A DNA stretch of 64,000 nt from Hymenobacter sp. YC55 (GCF_029433095.1 NZ_JARNTX010000013.1:34422-98421); one strand, 5' to 3'; counted from the first letter of the stretch, positions 1 through 8,508 are shown. Made by a program: numbers and translations. The notes: generated by a model not told the origin, from the letters alone.

Positions 1-216
1 ATTCTCGTGGGAAAACACAGCCAGCACTCCCGGCAGCGCGAGTACCTCGGCGCTGTGCACCTGGGTGATGCGACCCTTGGCAATAGGACTGTTGACGACG
101 TAACCGTACGCGAGGCCTGGCACCACAAACTCGCCGGCGTAGGTAGCCGCGCCCGTCACTTTAATTGCGCCGTCGACGCGGCTCGTGGGCTGGCCAATCA
201 GAGTGGTTGAACTCAT
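1..216 (-). CDS. Molybdenum-binding subunit of xanthine/aldehyde oxidoreductase (partial, N-terminus)
   Basis: Only the first 72 residues lie in the window; the gene continues past position 1. It opens MSSTTLIGQPTSRVDGAIKV and continues with TGAATYAGEF, the standard N-terminus of the large molybdopterin-cytosine-dinucleotide subunit in the xanthine dehydrogenase / PaoC-YagR family, which binds the Mo cofactor and oxidises aldehydes or purines. The ATG at 216-214 follows the FAD subunit after 66 nt, giving the order 2Fe-2S, FAD, Mo subunit that is usual for three-subunit periplasmic aldehyde oxidoreductases. The substrate cannot be told from this fragment. Family assignment is firm. Confidence 0.85.
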   Translation of the reverse strand, partial: MSSTTLIGQPTSRVDGAIKVTGAATYAGEFVVPGLAYGYVVNSPIAKGRITQVHSAEVLALPGVLAVFSHEN

Positions 217-282
217 AGCAAAGAAGGCTAGGGCCTGGTCGCGGCCAGGCAGATGTTGGAAATAAGTGGCAGGGCAGAGTCG

Positions 283-1296
283 CTAGGCCCAGGGGAGGGC
301 CCGCGGCCCGCGGGGCTCGGCAGCGGCTTGCTGCAGGGCGCGCACGATACCGCGCTTGGCCAGCTCGATTTTAAAGTCGTTGTGCCCGTAGCCCCGCGCC
401 CCGCGCAGCAAGTAGCTGGCGGCTTTGGTGAAGGTCGCTTCCGTGGTGGGCTGGCCAATCAGCAACTCCTCGGCTGCCCGCTCGCGCCAGGGCTTGTGGG
501 CCACCCCGCCCAGCGCCACCCGGGCCTCGGTGATGGTGTCGCCGTCGAGCTCGAGGACCGCCGCAATGGAAACCAATGCAAAAGCGTAGGAAGCCCGGTC
601 GCGGATTTTCAGGTAGTGGTAGTGCTGGGCGAAGCCTTGTTTGGGCAGTTCGAGGGCCGTAATCAGCTCGCCCGGCTTGAGGTTGTTGTCCTGGTGCGGC
701 GTGGAGCCGGGCAGCCGGTGAAAATCGGCGAAGGGCAGCACCCGCTCGCCCTGGGGCCCCTGCACGCACACCAAGGCATCGAGAGCGGTCAACGCCACGC
801 ACATGTCGGAAGGGTGGGTGGCAATGCACTGCTCACTAGCGCCCAGGATGGCGTGAATGCGGTTGAACCCTCCAAGCGCCGAGCAGCCCGAGCCGGGCTC
901 GCGCTTGTTGCAGGGCGTAGTCAGGTCGTAGAAATAGTAGCACCGGGTGCGCTGCATCAGGTTGCCGCCGTTGGTGGCCATGTTGCGCAGCTGAGCGGTG
1001 GCTCCCGACAAGATGGCCTGCGAAAGCAGGGGGTAGCGCTTTTCCACTTCGGGGTGGTAGGCGGTATTGGCGTTGGTGGCCAAAGCGCCCAGCCGCAGGC
1101 CCCCTTCCGGGGTGTCTTCGACAAAAGCCAAAGGCAGTTGGTTTAAACCAATCAGGTGGGCCGGGCGGGCTACGTTTTCCTTCATCAGGTCCAGCAGGTT
1201 GGTGCCCCCGGCTATGAAAGTTGAGTGCGAATGGGTTGCCTGCTCGCGCACGGCTGCCGCCGCGTCGTTAACGCTCGAATACGAAAAGGGGTGCAT
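283..1296 (-). CDS. FAD-binding subunit of xanthine/aldehyde oxidoreductase (PaoB-like)
   Basis: A 337-residue middle-size subunit that passes electrons from the Mo centre to FAD. Residues 28-46 (FIAGGTNLLDLMKENVARP) match the pyrophosphate-binding loop of the CO-dehydrogenase flavoprotein family. A cysteine-rich stretch follows (TRCYYF, TPCNKREPGSGCSA, SEQC), as in the PaoB/YagS branch, whose flavoprotein carries an extra 4Fe-4S cluster; the ordinary xanthine dehydrogenase flavoprotein lacks it. It starts 3 nt after the 2Fe-2S gene stops, so the two are almost certainly cotranscribed and translationally coupled. The 4Fe-4S cluster is inferred from the cysteine pattern. Confidence 0.9.
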   Translation of the reverse strand: MHPFSYSSVNDAAAAVREQATHSHSTFIAGGTNLLDLMKENVARPAHLIGLNQLPLAFVEDTPEGGLRLGALATNANTAYHPEVEKRYPLLSQAILSGATAQLRNMATNGGNLMQRTRCYYFYDLTTPCNKREPGSGCSALGGFNRIHAILGASEQCIATHPSDMCVALTALDALVCVQGPQGERVLPFADFHRLPGSTPHQDNNLKPGELITALELPKQGFAQHYHYLKIRDRASYAFALVSIAAVLELDGDTITEARVALGGVAHKPWRERAAEELLIGQPTTEATFTKAASYLLRGARGYGHNDFKIELAKRGIVRALQQAAAEPRGPRALPWA

Positions 1297-1299
1297 ATG

Positions 1300-1947
1300 C
1301 TAGGCGGTTTGGGCGTCCACTACTTCCTTGACGGCCGCCAAAATGTTGACGTAAGCGCCGCAGCGGCACAGGTTGCCGCTCATCTGTTCCCGAATCTCAT
1401 CCTCGGTGTGCGCTTTGCCTTCGTAGAGCAAACCCTGGGCCGAGCAAATCTGGCCGGGCGTGCAGTAGCCGCACTGAAACGCGTCGTGGTCGATAAACGC
1501 CTGTTGCAAAGCACTCAGGCTGGTTGCCGTGCCCAGGCCTTCGATGGTGGTAATCTGCTGACCTTGCTGCATCACGGCCAGCGTTAGGCAGGAGTTGATG
1601 CGCGTGCCATTCACCAGCACCGTGCAGGCCCCGCACTGGCCGTGGTCACAACCTTTTTTGGTGCCCATGAGGCCGGCGTACAGGCGCAACGCGTCGAGTA
1701 GGGTAGTCCAGGGGGCGAGGTGGAATTCCCGCGGCTGGCCGTTGATGGTCAGGTGGACGCTGCTCGTTTCGACGGGGCTTGTCAAGCCGAAAGCTGCGCG
1801 GGTTGGAGCTCGGTACTTCCCGAAAGCGGCGGGCGCGGCAGTGATTTCCGAAGCGGCAGGCAGGGTTGATTGCCCGGTGGAAGGAGAGTCTTGATCGTCG
1901 TTCATAAGGCTATCAGCTTGTGAAGTGGATACTGCTGCTGCCTGCAA
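1300..1947 (-). CDS. 2Fe-2S subunit of xanthine/aldehyde oxidoreductase (PaoA-like)
   Basis: A 215-residue two-cluster ferredoxin-like subunit. The plant-type cluster motif is CDHGQCGACTVLVNG followed by INSCL. The second cluster is formed by FQCGYCTPGQ and NLCRCGAY. About 60 residues of low-complexity leader precede the domain. PaoA proteins usually carry a Tat signal here, but no twin arginine is visible, so periplasmic location is doubtful. An alternative start is the ATG at 1905 (MNDDQDSP). It is the first gene of the leftward operon with the FAD and Mo subunits. A candidate -7 element (1981-1988) and paired AraC-type direct repeats (2016-2047) lie just upstream. Confidence 0.9.
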   Translation of the reverse strand: MQAAAVSTSQADSLMNDDQDSPSTGQSTLPAASEITAAPAAFGKYRAPTRAAFGLTSPVETSSVHLTINGQPREFHLAPWTTLLDALRLYAGLMGTKKGCDHGQCGACTVLVNGTRINSCLTLAVMQQGQQITTIEGLGTATSLSALQQAFIDHDAFQCGYCTPGQICSAQGLLYEGKAHTEDEIREQMSGNLCRCGAYVNILAAVKEVVDAQTA

Positions 1948-1980
1948 CCCGCGGTACGAGTGCGGTACAGCTCAGGTAAG

Positions 1981-1988
1981 CAAAAGTA
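1981..1988 (-). promoter_or_regulatory. Candidate Bacteroidota -7 element of the oxidoreductase operon
   Basis: On the minus strand this reads TACTTTTG, an exact TAnnTTTG match, 34 nt before the 1947 start codon. The -33 position has no TTTG, as expected for an activator-dependent promoter. Confidence 0.4.
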
Positions 1989-2015
1989 GATTCCCCCGGA
2001 AAGCGATGCTCTCGC

Positions 2016-2047
2016 ATTCTTGCGCAGGTCAGCCGGATTCTTGCGCA
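2016..2047. promoter_or_regulatory. Direct repeat, candidate AraC-type operator
   Basis: ATTCTTGCGCA occurs at 2016-2026 and again at 2037-2047, an exact 21-bp (two helical turns) spacing, just upstream of the candidate -7 element. A 15-bp match, GCCGGATTCTTGCGC (2032-2046), recurs inverted at 4203-4217 beyond the second AraC gene. Direct repeats with two-turn spacing are typical of AraC/XylS binding; assignment to the neighbouring regulators is inference. Confidence 0.45.
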
Positions 2048-2125
2048 ATCAGCTGCTTCACTTCCTGTGAGCCACCAGTAAACTACCAGTAACCTTGCCC
2101 TGCTGCCCTGGCCCTGGAAAGCCCG

Positions 2126-3058
2126 CTAAACTTTGTCGGCAGCTCTAGGCCACCGCTGAAATTCGGTGGGCGCGCAACCAGTATGGCGCTGAAAAAGCTG
2201 GGCGAAGTGGCCCAGGCTGCGGTAGCCCACCGCGTAAGCCACTTGCGTGACGCTGTGGTCGGTACTGCGCAACAAGTGCACGGCCCGTTCCATGCGCTGC
2301 TGAATTACGTACTGGTTGGGACTTTGGCCCGTGGTCTGTTTGAAAAGCCTACAGAAGTGGTAAGGACTCAGGCAAGCCTCCGCCGCCAAGCTTTCCAGCA
2401 AAATGGGTTCGGCTAGGTGCGCCTGCACATAGTCCCGCACCAGACTCAGGCGCTGGGGTAGCAGCTTGCCCCGGTACTCGGGCACTTGGTAGCTCCGGGC
2501 GCAATGCTGGCGCACCAGCTGCACGGCCAGCATGCGGGCAGCCGTATCGGCATACAGCTCGCTCTGATTTTCCGGAGTCTCCAACTCCTGCGCCAAGGAC
2601 AAGCTTAGTTGCCGCAAAAGCGGGTCCGGAATGCAAGATCCCTCCCGAAGCTTCACTTGCGCGGCATCGGCCCCGCTTTCAGTTGCGGCCGTAAGGGCCA
2701 GCAGCTGGTTGCTTAAATACAAAGAAACGCAGCGGGGCGCTTGCGCCACCAAGCTGGTCCAGCTTTGCTCGTAGGCTTGCCCGTGCGGGCCCGTCAGAAA
2801 TAAATCGCCTGTTTGCGCCTGGTAGCTGCGCCGGGGGCCGTCATCCTGAAGTTCCATGCGCATGGCGCCGGCCGTGAGCACAATTATCTGCGTTTCCGCG
2901 ACGGGCTGTACCTGAGTGGGGGGCAGGTGCAGGGCTTCCTGGCAGGTGCGCACTTCCAGGTGCGCGTAGCGGCGGCGGCGCAGTACGTGCGACTCCGTAG
3001 TAGGAAGGACAAGCGGCTGGGCAGTAGGCGGCAAAGCAGGAGAATGGGAATGGGCCAT
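2126..3058 (-). CDS. AraC-family transcriptional regulator (copy 1)
   Basis: A 310-residue protein with an N-terminal sensor region (about residues 1-190) and a C-terminal AraC double helix-turn-helix (about 205-305). The latter includes LLESLAAEACLSPYHFCRLF for the first helix-turn-helix and SVTQVAYAVGYRSLGHFAQL for the second, the latter being the AraC signature. It is a close paralogue of the adjacent protein at 3092-4066, especially in the DNA-binding half, indicating tandem duplication. It lies upstream of, and in the same direction as, the molybdenum oxidoreductase operon, which it probably controls. The inducer is unknown. Confidence 0.9.
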   Translation of the reverse strand: MAHSHSPALPPTAQPLVLPTTESHVLRRRRYAHLEVRTCQEALHLPPTQVQPVAETQIIVLTAGAMRMELQDDGPRRSYQAQTGDLFLTGPHGQAYEQSWTSLVAQAPRCVSLYLSNQLLALTAATESGADAAQVKLREGSCIPDPLLRQLSLSLAQELETPENQSELYADTAARMLAVQLVRQHCARSYQVPEYRGKLLPQRLSLVRDYVQAHLAEPILLESLAAEACLSPYHFCRLFKQTTGQSPNQYVIQQRMERAVHLLRSTDHSVTQVAYAVGYRSLGHFAQLFQRHTGCAPTEFQRWPRAADKV

Positions 3059-3091
3059 AGGGTTGTAGTTCTCTTCTTGATGTAGCGCACC

Positions 3092-4066
3092 CTAGCGATG
3101 AAGCTGCTGGAACTCAACGGGTGAGCATTTGGTGTGGCGCTGAAAAAGCTGGGCGAAATGACCGGGGCTGCGGTAGCCCACCGCGTAAGCTACTTGCGTG
3201 ACGCTGCACTCCGGCAAGCGCAACAGCTCCATGGCCCGGGCCATGCGCTGTTGAATAACGTACTGGTTGGGACTGAGCTTCGTCGTTTGCTTGAACACCC
3301 GGCAGAAGTGGTAGGGGCTCATACAAGCTACCGCGGCGAGGTCTTCCAGCAGAATGGGCTCCTCTAAATGGGCCTGCACGTAGTCGCGCAGCATGCCGAG
3401 CCGCGCAGGAGAAAGTTTACCCCGGAAAGTAGGGAGGCGGTAGGAGCGAGTGCAATGCTGGCGGACCATCTGCACGGCCATCATCTGGGCGATGGTGTCG
3501 ACGTACAGGTCGTTGGAGGCTTCCGTCTTTTTCAGCTCCTGGGCCAGCGCAAAGCTTAACTGCAGCAGCAGCGGGTCGCTAATGTAGGCTCCGCCTAGCA
3601 TTTCTATCTGGGTTACGTCCACTTCCATTTCGGTGGCTGTCCGGGCCAGCAGCTCATTGCTCAGGTACAGGTGCATCGTGTGCAGCGGGTCTTTGCTCAG
3701 GGGCATCCATTCCACGTCGAAGCCTTCCCGCTGCACCCCCGTTAGGATCATGGTGCCGGGTTTCGTTTCGTGGCGCTCCTGCCGGTCCCGGTGCGTAACC
3801 CCGACCCGTTGGGCGCCGGAAAGCTGTACAATCAATTGGGTTTGCTCGACCGGGTTAATGGAAACCGGCGCGACCAGCAACGGTTCCCGGTGCAGCTGGG
3901 CGCTCAAGTGCTTCCACTGCTGCTTGGCCAGCACCTGGGTTTCCATTATGTCCACCAAGCTTTTGTCGGGCTTCCAAAGCCAGCCCGGGGTGCGGCGGTG
4001 CCCAAGCCCGCTGCTCATTTTCGTGCTGTTACCTAGCTGCATGACGAAGTCTGATTCGTGTACCAA
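3092..4066 (-). CDS. AraC-family transcriptional regulator (copy 2)
   Basis: A 324-residue paralogue of the neighbouring AraC protein, 33 nt upstream of it and in the same direction, so likely cotranscribed. The C-terminal DNA-binding domain carries LLEDLAAVACMSPYHFCRVF and SVTQVAYAVGYRSPGHFAQL. The first eight residues are poorly supported; the ATG at 4042 (MQLGNSTKM) is a plausible alternative start. The sensor half is more diverged than the helix-turn-helix half, suggesting that the two copies may read different signals through similar operators. A perfect ATTGCGCAAT palindrome lies 17-26 nt upstream of the start codon (4083-4092). Confidence 0.9.
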   Translation of the reverse strand: MVHESDFVMQLGNSTKMSSGLGHRRTPGWLWKPDKSLVDIMETQVLAKQQWKHLSAQLHREPLLVAPVSINPVEQTQLIVQLSGAQRVGVTHRDRQERHETKPGTMILTGVQREGFDVEWMPLSKDPLHTMHLYLSNELLARTATEMEVDVTQIEMLGGAYISDPLLLQLSFALAQELKKTEASNDLYVDTIAQMMAVQMVRQHCTRSYRLPTFRGKLSPARLGMLRDYVQAHLEEPILLEDLAAVACMSPYHFCRVFKQTTKLSPNQYVIQQRMARAMELLRLPECSVTQVAYAVGYRSPGHFAQLFQRHTKCSPVEFQQLHR

Positions 4067-4560
4067 CGCAAATTATCGAACATTGCGCAATCTGTATATT
4101 TGTTTCCTGCTATCCCTTTCGGGCAACTAACTAGCGCTGACCACTAACCGGCGCGTTTTCAGGCCTCAGGCCAGAAAGTACGCCAGGCAGCCTGGTGTAG
4201 GAGCGCAAGAATCCGGCGGTGTTTAGCAAGGATCGGAAGTTGGGGCGGGCGTACTTGCCGCCCTGCAACTCAGTGACTGGTCTTAGGGGGGAGAAGCCAG
4301 CCAAGCAGGAAGCGCAGAGTGATACCGAGTCCCTAAATACTATCGTTCTGCTTGCTTTTGCAAGCGCAAGAGCTAGTACGACCCGCCTTGCGGGCTAAGA
4401 CGAGGCTACTTTCTTGCTGCTGACTGTCGGGGCACTGGCTCCGGGGCCTTGTGCCCTAGTGCCAGCATCCGCTACCCTTGGCCTACCCTTGGTGCTGCCC
4501 ACCCCTGGTTGGCTGTTTTACGGCCTTGCCTATTTTCACCTTTTCACTGCTTTACTACTT
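4067..4560. other. Intergenic region between divergent AraC and Crp/Fnr genes
   Basis: No gene is supported here. It contains the palindrome ATTGCGCAAT near 4083 and, at 4203-4217, an inverted 15-bp copy of the GCCGGATTCTTGCGC sequence found upstream of the oxidoreductase operon. The open frame from 4414 into the Crp gene looks like untranslated leader. Confidence 0.5.
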
Positions 4561-5175
4561 ATGTCCTGCTACGAAGCACTCCGCATCTATATTGAAAGCT
4601 ACTGCCGGGCTACCATGGACGCCACGGAATACCAACTCATCCAGCAAGTGTTTCAAGTCCGAAAAATTCGCAAAAAGCAGTTTTTGCTGCGCTCCGGGGA
4701 TATCTGCTGCCACACCGGCTTTATTGTGCGGGGCGCCATGCGGCAATACCGCATCGACCGCCGGGGAGGTGAGCATATCGTGCAGCTAGCCATCGAAAAC
4801 TGGTGGATCAGTGACCGGGAAAGCTTTTACCGGGGGGTTCCTTCGGCCTATACAATCGATGCCTTGGAAGACACGGATCTGCTGGTGTTCACGCAGGAAG
4901 GCTTCAACACCCTGCTCAAGCAGGGCCCGTGCTTTGCCCGCATGGTAACGTTGTTGGACGAGCGCAACACCATTGCCATTCAAAAGCGTCTGCTGGCCGC
5001 CCTAAGCCACTCGGCGGAAAGCCGTTACCTGGATTTCCTTGACCAGCACCCCTGCTTTGCGGGTCGCTTTCCTCAGCACATGCTTGCGTCTTACCTGGGC
5101 ATTTCCCCCGAGACGCTGAGCCGAATTCGCAGGAGCATCGAAGACAGAGCCCCGGAACTACAACCCGGGCTTTAG
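4561..5175 (+). CDS. Crp/Fnr-family transcriptional regulator
   Basis: About 204 residues from ATG 4561; the 49 codons upstream are open but unlike the family. It has an N-terminal cyclic-nucleotide-binding-type beta-roll (ending near residue 120) and a short C-terminal winged helix, HMLASYLGISPETLSRIR. The E-x-x-S-R pattern of the recognition helix resembles that of Fnr, whose half-site is TTGAT, and not only that of Crp. No Fnr-type N-terminal cluster of four cysteines is evident, so the ligand is unknown. It is paralogous to the regulator at 7736-8317 and is followed 43 nt later by a porin gene in the same direction. It is a candidate reader of the TTGAC-N4-GTCAA operators nearby. Confidence 0.88.
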   Translation: MSCYEALRIYIESYCRATMDATEYQLIQQVFQVRKIRKKQFLLRSGDICCHTGFIVRGAMRQYRIDRRGGEHIVQLAIENWWISDRESFYRGVPSAYTIDALEDTDLLVFTQEGFNTLLKQGPCFARMVTLLDERNTIAIQKRLLAALSHSAESRYLDFLDQHPCFAGRFPQHMLASYLGISPETLSRIRRSIEDRAPELQPGL

Positions 5176-5218
5176 TAACCGTTATCGCCGTCGAGCGCTT
5201 CGTTTACCTGCTTACAAT

Positions 5219-6637
5219 ATGCCCAACCTAGCCTTGCTTTTTTCGCCGAGAGGGCAGCTTTTCCGCACGGTCAGCGGTCTGCTGATGGCCAGCTTCCTGC
5301 CGGCGAGACTTCAGGCGCAAGGGCTACCCCTAACTTCGACTGGTTTCCTGCCCGACGCGGCCGAAGAGCAGTGGCCGATGCGCCCAGACACGCTTGGTCG
5401 CTTACCAGCAAAGTCGCGGCCGTGGCGAGCCGCCAAGGGTGCTTTCACTTGGGGAGGGCAGTTGCGGGAAACCTACGAAAACTACCAAGGCTATTATTGG
5501 GGCTTAGGCCAACAAGACCGTAACGGGTACTTTTTGCAACGGATTCTTGTGCACGCGGACGGGCGCTGGAACGCGCGCTTGCGCCTGTACGGGGAATTGC
5601 AAAGCAGCTTGCTGTGGGGGCGCAACGGCGGCCCTCGGCCGGTGCAGGATCTAAACCAACTCGCCGTTCAGCAGCTCTTCGGAGAAGTACGGGTATGGGA
5701 AACCGGACCAACGAGCGTAGACCTGCGCTTCGGCAAGCAGGTGCTGCACTACGGCCAAGGCACGCTGCTCGATCTTCGCGACGCCAACGTTCGGCGTTCT
5801 TTTGTGGGGGTGAAGGCCATCCTTCGGCGCCGAGCTCTGCGCGTCGATGCCTTTCTGATGCGTGCGGTGCAAACCCAGCCCGGCCTGTTCGATGACCAGG
5901 CGGATGCCACCCAGCAAGTGGGTGGTATTTGGGTAACCCAACGCAAAAGCAAAGCCACGAGCGCGCTTTTCCATGCGTATTACCTGGTGGTGCGCCGAGT
6001 GCAAAGCCGCTTCACTCAAGGGGTGGGGCCGGAAACCCGGCACACGGTAGGAGCAGCCTGGCAGTATCGCCAAGGAGTCTGGAGTGGCTATTCGGAAGTT
6101 GACGGGCAAGCAGGAACTTTTGCCGGTCACCCACTTGCGGCCTGGAAAGCCGCTCAGCAAGTGACTTACACGGTGCCGGCTCGTTTTGCCCCGGCTTTTT
6201 CCTTGCAGGCCGCCATTTCCAGCGGTGACGCCAACGCCCAGCACAAAGAACTGCAAACGTTTAATCCCCTCTATCCCAAAGCCATTTACTACGGCTTCAT
6301 CGACAATATTGGCTCGGCTAATGTGGTATTGGTACACCCCAAAGCAGAAGTGGCATTTCTGCCGCGGCTAAGGGTAGTGGCTGGCTACTACCGGTTCTGG
6401 CGGCAAAGCACACAGGATGGCCTGTACGCCCCCAATGGCGCCTACCTACTGCCTGCCCTCACCCAGGAGCGCGCCATTGGCCAGATGCTGGATGGGGTGG
6501 TTAGCTATGGTCCCTCAGCGGCTTGTGCTCTACAGCTAACCAGTAGCTACTTTATCCGCGGGCCTTACCTGCGCGGGCAACCTGGCCTTAAAGCCAATAT
6601 CTTCTTTACGGGCCTGCGGGCGACGCTCACTTTCTAG
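5219..6637 (+). CDS. Alginate-export-like outer-membrane porin
   Basis: A 472-residue protein with a signal-peptide-like start (hydrophobic stretch near residues 15-33, ending ARLQAQG) followed by about 430 residues of alternating beta-strand character. WGGQLRETYENY, FLQRILVHADGRW and LRFGKQVLHYGQGTLLDLRD match the alginate_export family of outer-membrane barrels. In pseudomonads AlgE exports alginate; in Bacteroidota these homologues are usually porins of unknown substrate with no alginate operon, and none is seen here. Short spacing to the upstream Crp/Fnr gene suggests cotranscription. Confidence 0.8.
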   Translation: MPNLALLFSPRGQLFRTVSGLLMASFLPARLQAQGLPLTSTGFLPDAAEEQWPMRPDTLGRLPAKSRPWRAAKGAFTWGGQLRETYENYQGYYWGLGQQDRNGYFLQRILVHADGRWNARLRLYGELQSSLLWGRNGGPRPVQDLNQLAVQQLFGEVRVWETGPTSVDLRFGKQVLHYGQGTLLDLRDANVRRSFVGVKAILRRRALRVDAFLMRAVQTQPGLFDDQADATQQVGGIWVTQRKSKATSALFHAYYLVVRRVQSRFTQGVGPETRHTVGAAWQYRQGVWSGYSEVDGQAGTFAGHPLAAWKAAQQVTYTVPARFAPAFSLQAAISSGDANAQHKELQTFNPLYPKAIYYGFIDNIGSANVVLVHPKAEVAFLPRLRVVAGYYRFWRQSTQDGLYAPNGAYLLPALTQERAIGQMLDGVVSYGPSAACALQLTSSYFIRGPYLRGQPGLKANIFFTGLRATLTF

Positions 6638-6876
6638 TGTTCCGCACAGCCAGATCAACACCGGAATCTAGTTGCTTGGGGGCCCCTGTTTCTTGGGATT
6701 CGGTTAGCTGGCAGCAGTGCTAGCCCAGCCTATCTGATGAGGCCAAGCTCGGCAGGAGATAGGGGTGGCGGAAAAGGGCAACCGTACCCATCCTCTTGAG
6801 CACGATTACCCCGAGCAAACCGCTGCTTTCTTAACGTAGGAAGTGCTGCCGCACCCCGCTAGAGAGCTTCGTCAGG

Positions 6877-7536
6877 TTAAGCCCCGGCCCCGACACTACC
6901 GAGCAGCTGCCACTCCCAAGCTAGGGCAACCCCGCCGCCGCCGCCATGCTCAAGCATGATCTTCGCCACTGCCGGTACCGTTTCTTCCCGGGCCCAGTCG
7001 CGCTGCAATTCTGCTAGCACGGCAAACCAGGTGATTGGTACGGCCCCAGCCTGAATCATGCGTTGCACGGCCATGTCGTGGGCTTCCTTGGTTACCCCAC
7101 CCGAAGCGTCGGTTACGAAGAACACGTCGTAGCCGTCGGCTAGAGCCTGGATAACCGGCATCGCCAGGCAGATTTCGGTGTAAAGACCAGCCATGATCAG
7201 GGTTTTGCGGCCGGTCTTTTCAACTGCTTCCACTACGCGCTCGTCCTCCCAGGTATTGATGGTAGTGCGGTTGATAGGTTTCTGCTCAGGAAACACCTCC
7301 TGCAGTTGCTTGAGCAAATAGCCCCCGCGCTCTTCTACCACCGTCGTCAGCAGGGTAGGGATGCCGAATGCTTCGGCCGTTTTAGCTAGGCCCACCACGT
7401 TGTTGATGATCAGCGTCGTGTCGTGGCTGTGCAGGTTGGCAAATTGGAACGCTTGGTGATCGATAAGTACCAGGGCGCAGTTGTCAGGAGAGAGTAGGGC
7501 TTCCAGGCCCGTTTTGGCGGCACGTACAGTTGTCAT
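6877..7536 (-). CDS. Isochorismatase-family hydrolase (YcaC-like)
   Basis: About 219 residues from ATG 7536; the longer frame to 7638 would run through the operator sites, so the internal start is preferred. The cysteine-hydrolase fold is shown by LVLIDHQAFQFAN (catalytic Asp) and MAGLYTEICLAMPV (nucleophile Cys), with VFFVTDASGG after it, as in the YcaC branch. The reaction is unknown: YcaC-type proteins are orphan hydrolases often induced with redox and electrophile stress genes. Two Fnr-type palindromes lie about 80 and 103 nt upstream, matching the arrangement before the pirin gene. Confidence 0.87.
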   Translation of the reverse strand: MTTVRAAKTGLEALLSPDNCALVLIDHQAFQFANLHSHDTTLIINNVVGLAKTAEAFGIPTLLTTVVEERGGYLLKQLQEVFPEQKPINRTTINTWEDERVVEAVEKTGRKTLIMAGLYTEICLAMPVIQALADGYDVFFVTDASGGVTKEAHDMAVQRMIQAGAVPITWFAVLAELQRDWAREETVPAVAKIMLEHGGGGGVALAWEWQLLGSVGAGA

Positions 7537-7577
7537 TCGAAAAAAGAGTTGGAGGTGAAAGGCTATTTTCTTCGGTT

Positions 7578-7585
7578 CAAAGGTG
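7578..7585 (-). promoter_or_regulatory. Candidate -7 element of the isochorismatase-family gene
   Basis: The minus strand reads CACCTTTG, one mismatch from TAnnTTTG. Its centre is 34 bp from the proximal palindrome and 57 bp from the distal one. The same distances occur at the pirin promoter. Confidence 0.45.
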
Positions 7586-7608
7586 CCACCAACCTGCCGC
7601 CGCATGCA

Positions 7609-7622
7609 TTGACTCACATCAA
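7609..7622. promoter_or_regulatory. Fnr-type operator, proximal (TTGACTCACATCAA)
   Basis: A near-perfect TTGAc-N4-rTCAA inverted repeat centred about 80 nt before the hydrolase start codon. This is near -41/-44 relative to the inferred transcription start, where class II Crp/Fnr activators bind. Confidence 0.6.
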
Positions 7623-7631
7623 GGAATACCC

Positions 7632-7645
7632 TTGACATAAGTCAA
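7632..7645. promoter_or_regulatory. Fnr-type operator, distal (TTGACATAAGTCAA)
   Basis: A perfect TTGAC-N4-GTCAA palindrome, 23 bp (centre to centre) from the proximal site. The identical 14-mer recurs at 16192-16205, and a variant, TTGACTTACGTCAA, at 12115-12128. Confidence 0.65.
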
Positions 7646-7735
7646 GAGTCCTGAAACTGCGTACCATATTCATTTGAAAAAAAGCGAAGCGTAAGGTGCA
7701 AACTCGGTTGCAGGAGCGCGAGCTGTCTGGTTGAG

Positions 7736-8317
7736 CTACTGCCGCGTCGCTTTTTGTCGTACCCGGCTCAGCGTTTCGGCGGTCACCCCTAAGTAGGAGG
7801 CAATCATGTGCTGCGGAAAGCGCTGCAAAAAATCAGGGTGCTGCTGCTGCAACTCCGCGTACCGTTCTTCGGCCGTAGAGCCAAAAGAGGCATGTAGCCG
7901 GCGCTGGGTGGCGATAAAGTTCCGCTGGTCCAACTCGCGCACCAGCCGCGTCATGGCGGGCACAGTAAGCATAAGTTCTTGAAGCTGCGGGTGGGTAATC
8001 AACAGCAAGTGAGAGTCCTCCAGCGCGTCGATGTTGTAGGGCGAGGGCGTAAGCATTACGAAACTCTCCCGGTCGCCAATCCACCAATTCTCGACCGCAA
8101 AATGAAGGATATGTTCCACGCCCTTGTTGTTCACGCTGTATTGGCGCAGTGCGCCTTCAAGCACGAACGCGAAATACTTGCACACCTCTCCCTCCTGCAG
8201 CAGGTACTGCCGCCTACGCAACCGTTTGGGGGTGAACGCCGCTGCCACCAAGGCAAAATCATTATCCGATAAAGTTGTCGACGTATAGTTTTCGATGTGG
8301 GTCCGAAGTGCGAGCAT
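7736..8317 (-). CDS. Crp/Fnr-family transcriptional regulator
   Basis: A 193-residue regulator with a cNMP-binding-like beta-roll (about residues 20-125, including YLLQEGEVCKYFAFVLEGAL) and a C-terminal helix-turn-helix, HMIASYLGVTAETLSRVR. The recognition helix again has E-x-x-S-R, compatible with TTGA-type half-sites. It is a paralogue of the protein at 4561-5175 (shared ENWWI-DRESF, NIDALED). It lies immediately upstream of the isochorismatase gene and its two palindromes, so it is the strongest candidate to bind them. The effector is unknown: no conserved cAMP phosphate-binding motif or Fe-S cysteine set is obvious. Confidence 0.9.
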   Translation of the reverse strand: MLALRTHIENYTSTTLSDNDFALVAAAFTPKRLRRRQYLLQEGEVCKYFAFVLEGALRQYSVNNKGVEHILHFAVENWWIGDRESFVMLTPSPYNIDALEDSHLLLITHPQLQELMLTVPAMTRLVRELDQRNFIATQRRLHASFGSTAEERYAELQQQHPDFLQRFPQHMIASYLGVTAETLSRVRQKATRQ

Positions 8318-8474
8318 GCAGTAGTAGGCCGAACAAATTCTACGGTTTTTTGACTGGTTTACGAGCAGTCTATCGTCCAGCGCTAGCTGGTTTGAACCTG
8401 CTAATATATCCCTGCCGCAATAATAGCAGTGCTATTACCCGTAAAAGCCAGAAGGCACCAACCCGTCCCCGGTA

Positions 8475-8508
8475 GCTTGTCAGGCAGCCGAACGACTGCC
8501 TGACAAGC
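8475..8508. repeat. Inverted repeat, 13-bp perfect stem
   Basis: GCTTGTCAGGCAG pairs perfectly with CTGCCTGACAAGC around an 8-nt loop. There is no T-run on either side, so it may be an mRNA 3'-end stabiliser or a protein site; it is not a classical terminator. Confidence 0.5.

Noticed and set aside
253..1146. Long plus-strand frame opposite the FAD subunit
   Set aside because: Shadow of a clear gene on the other strand; composition is not protein-like.
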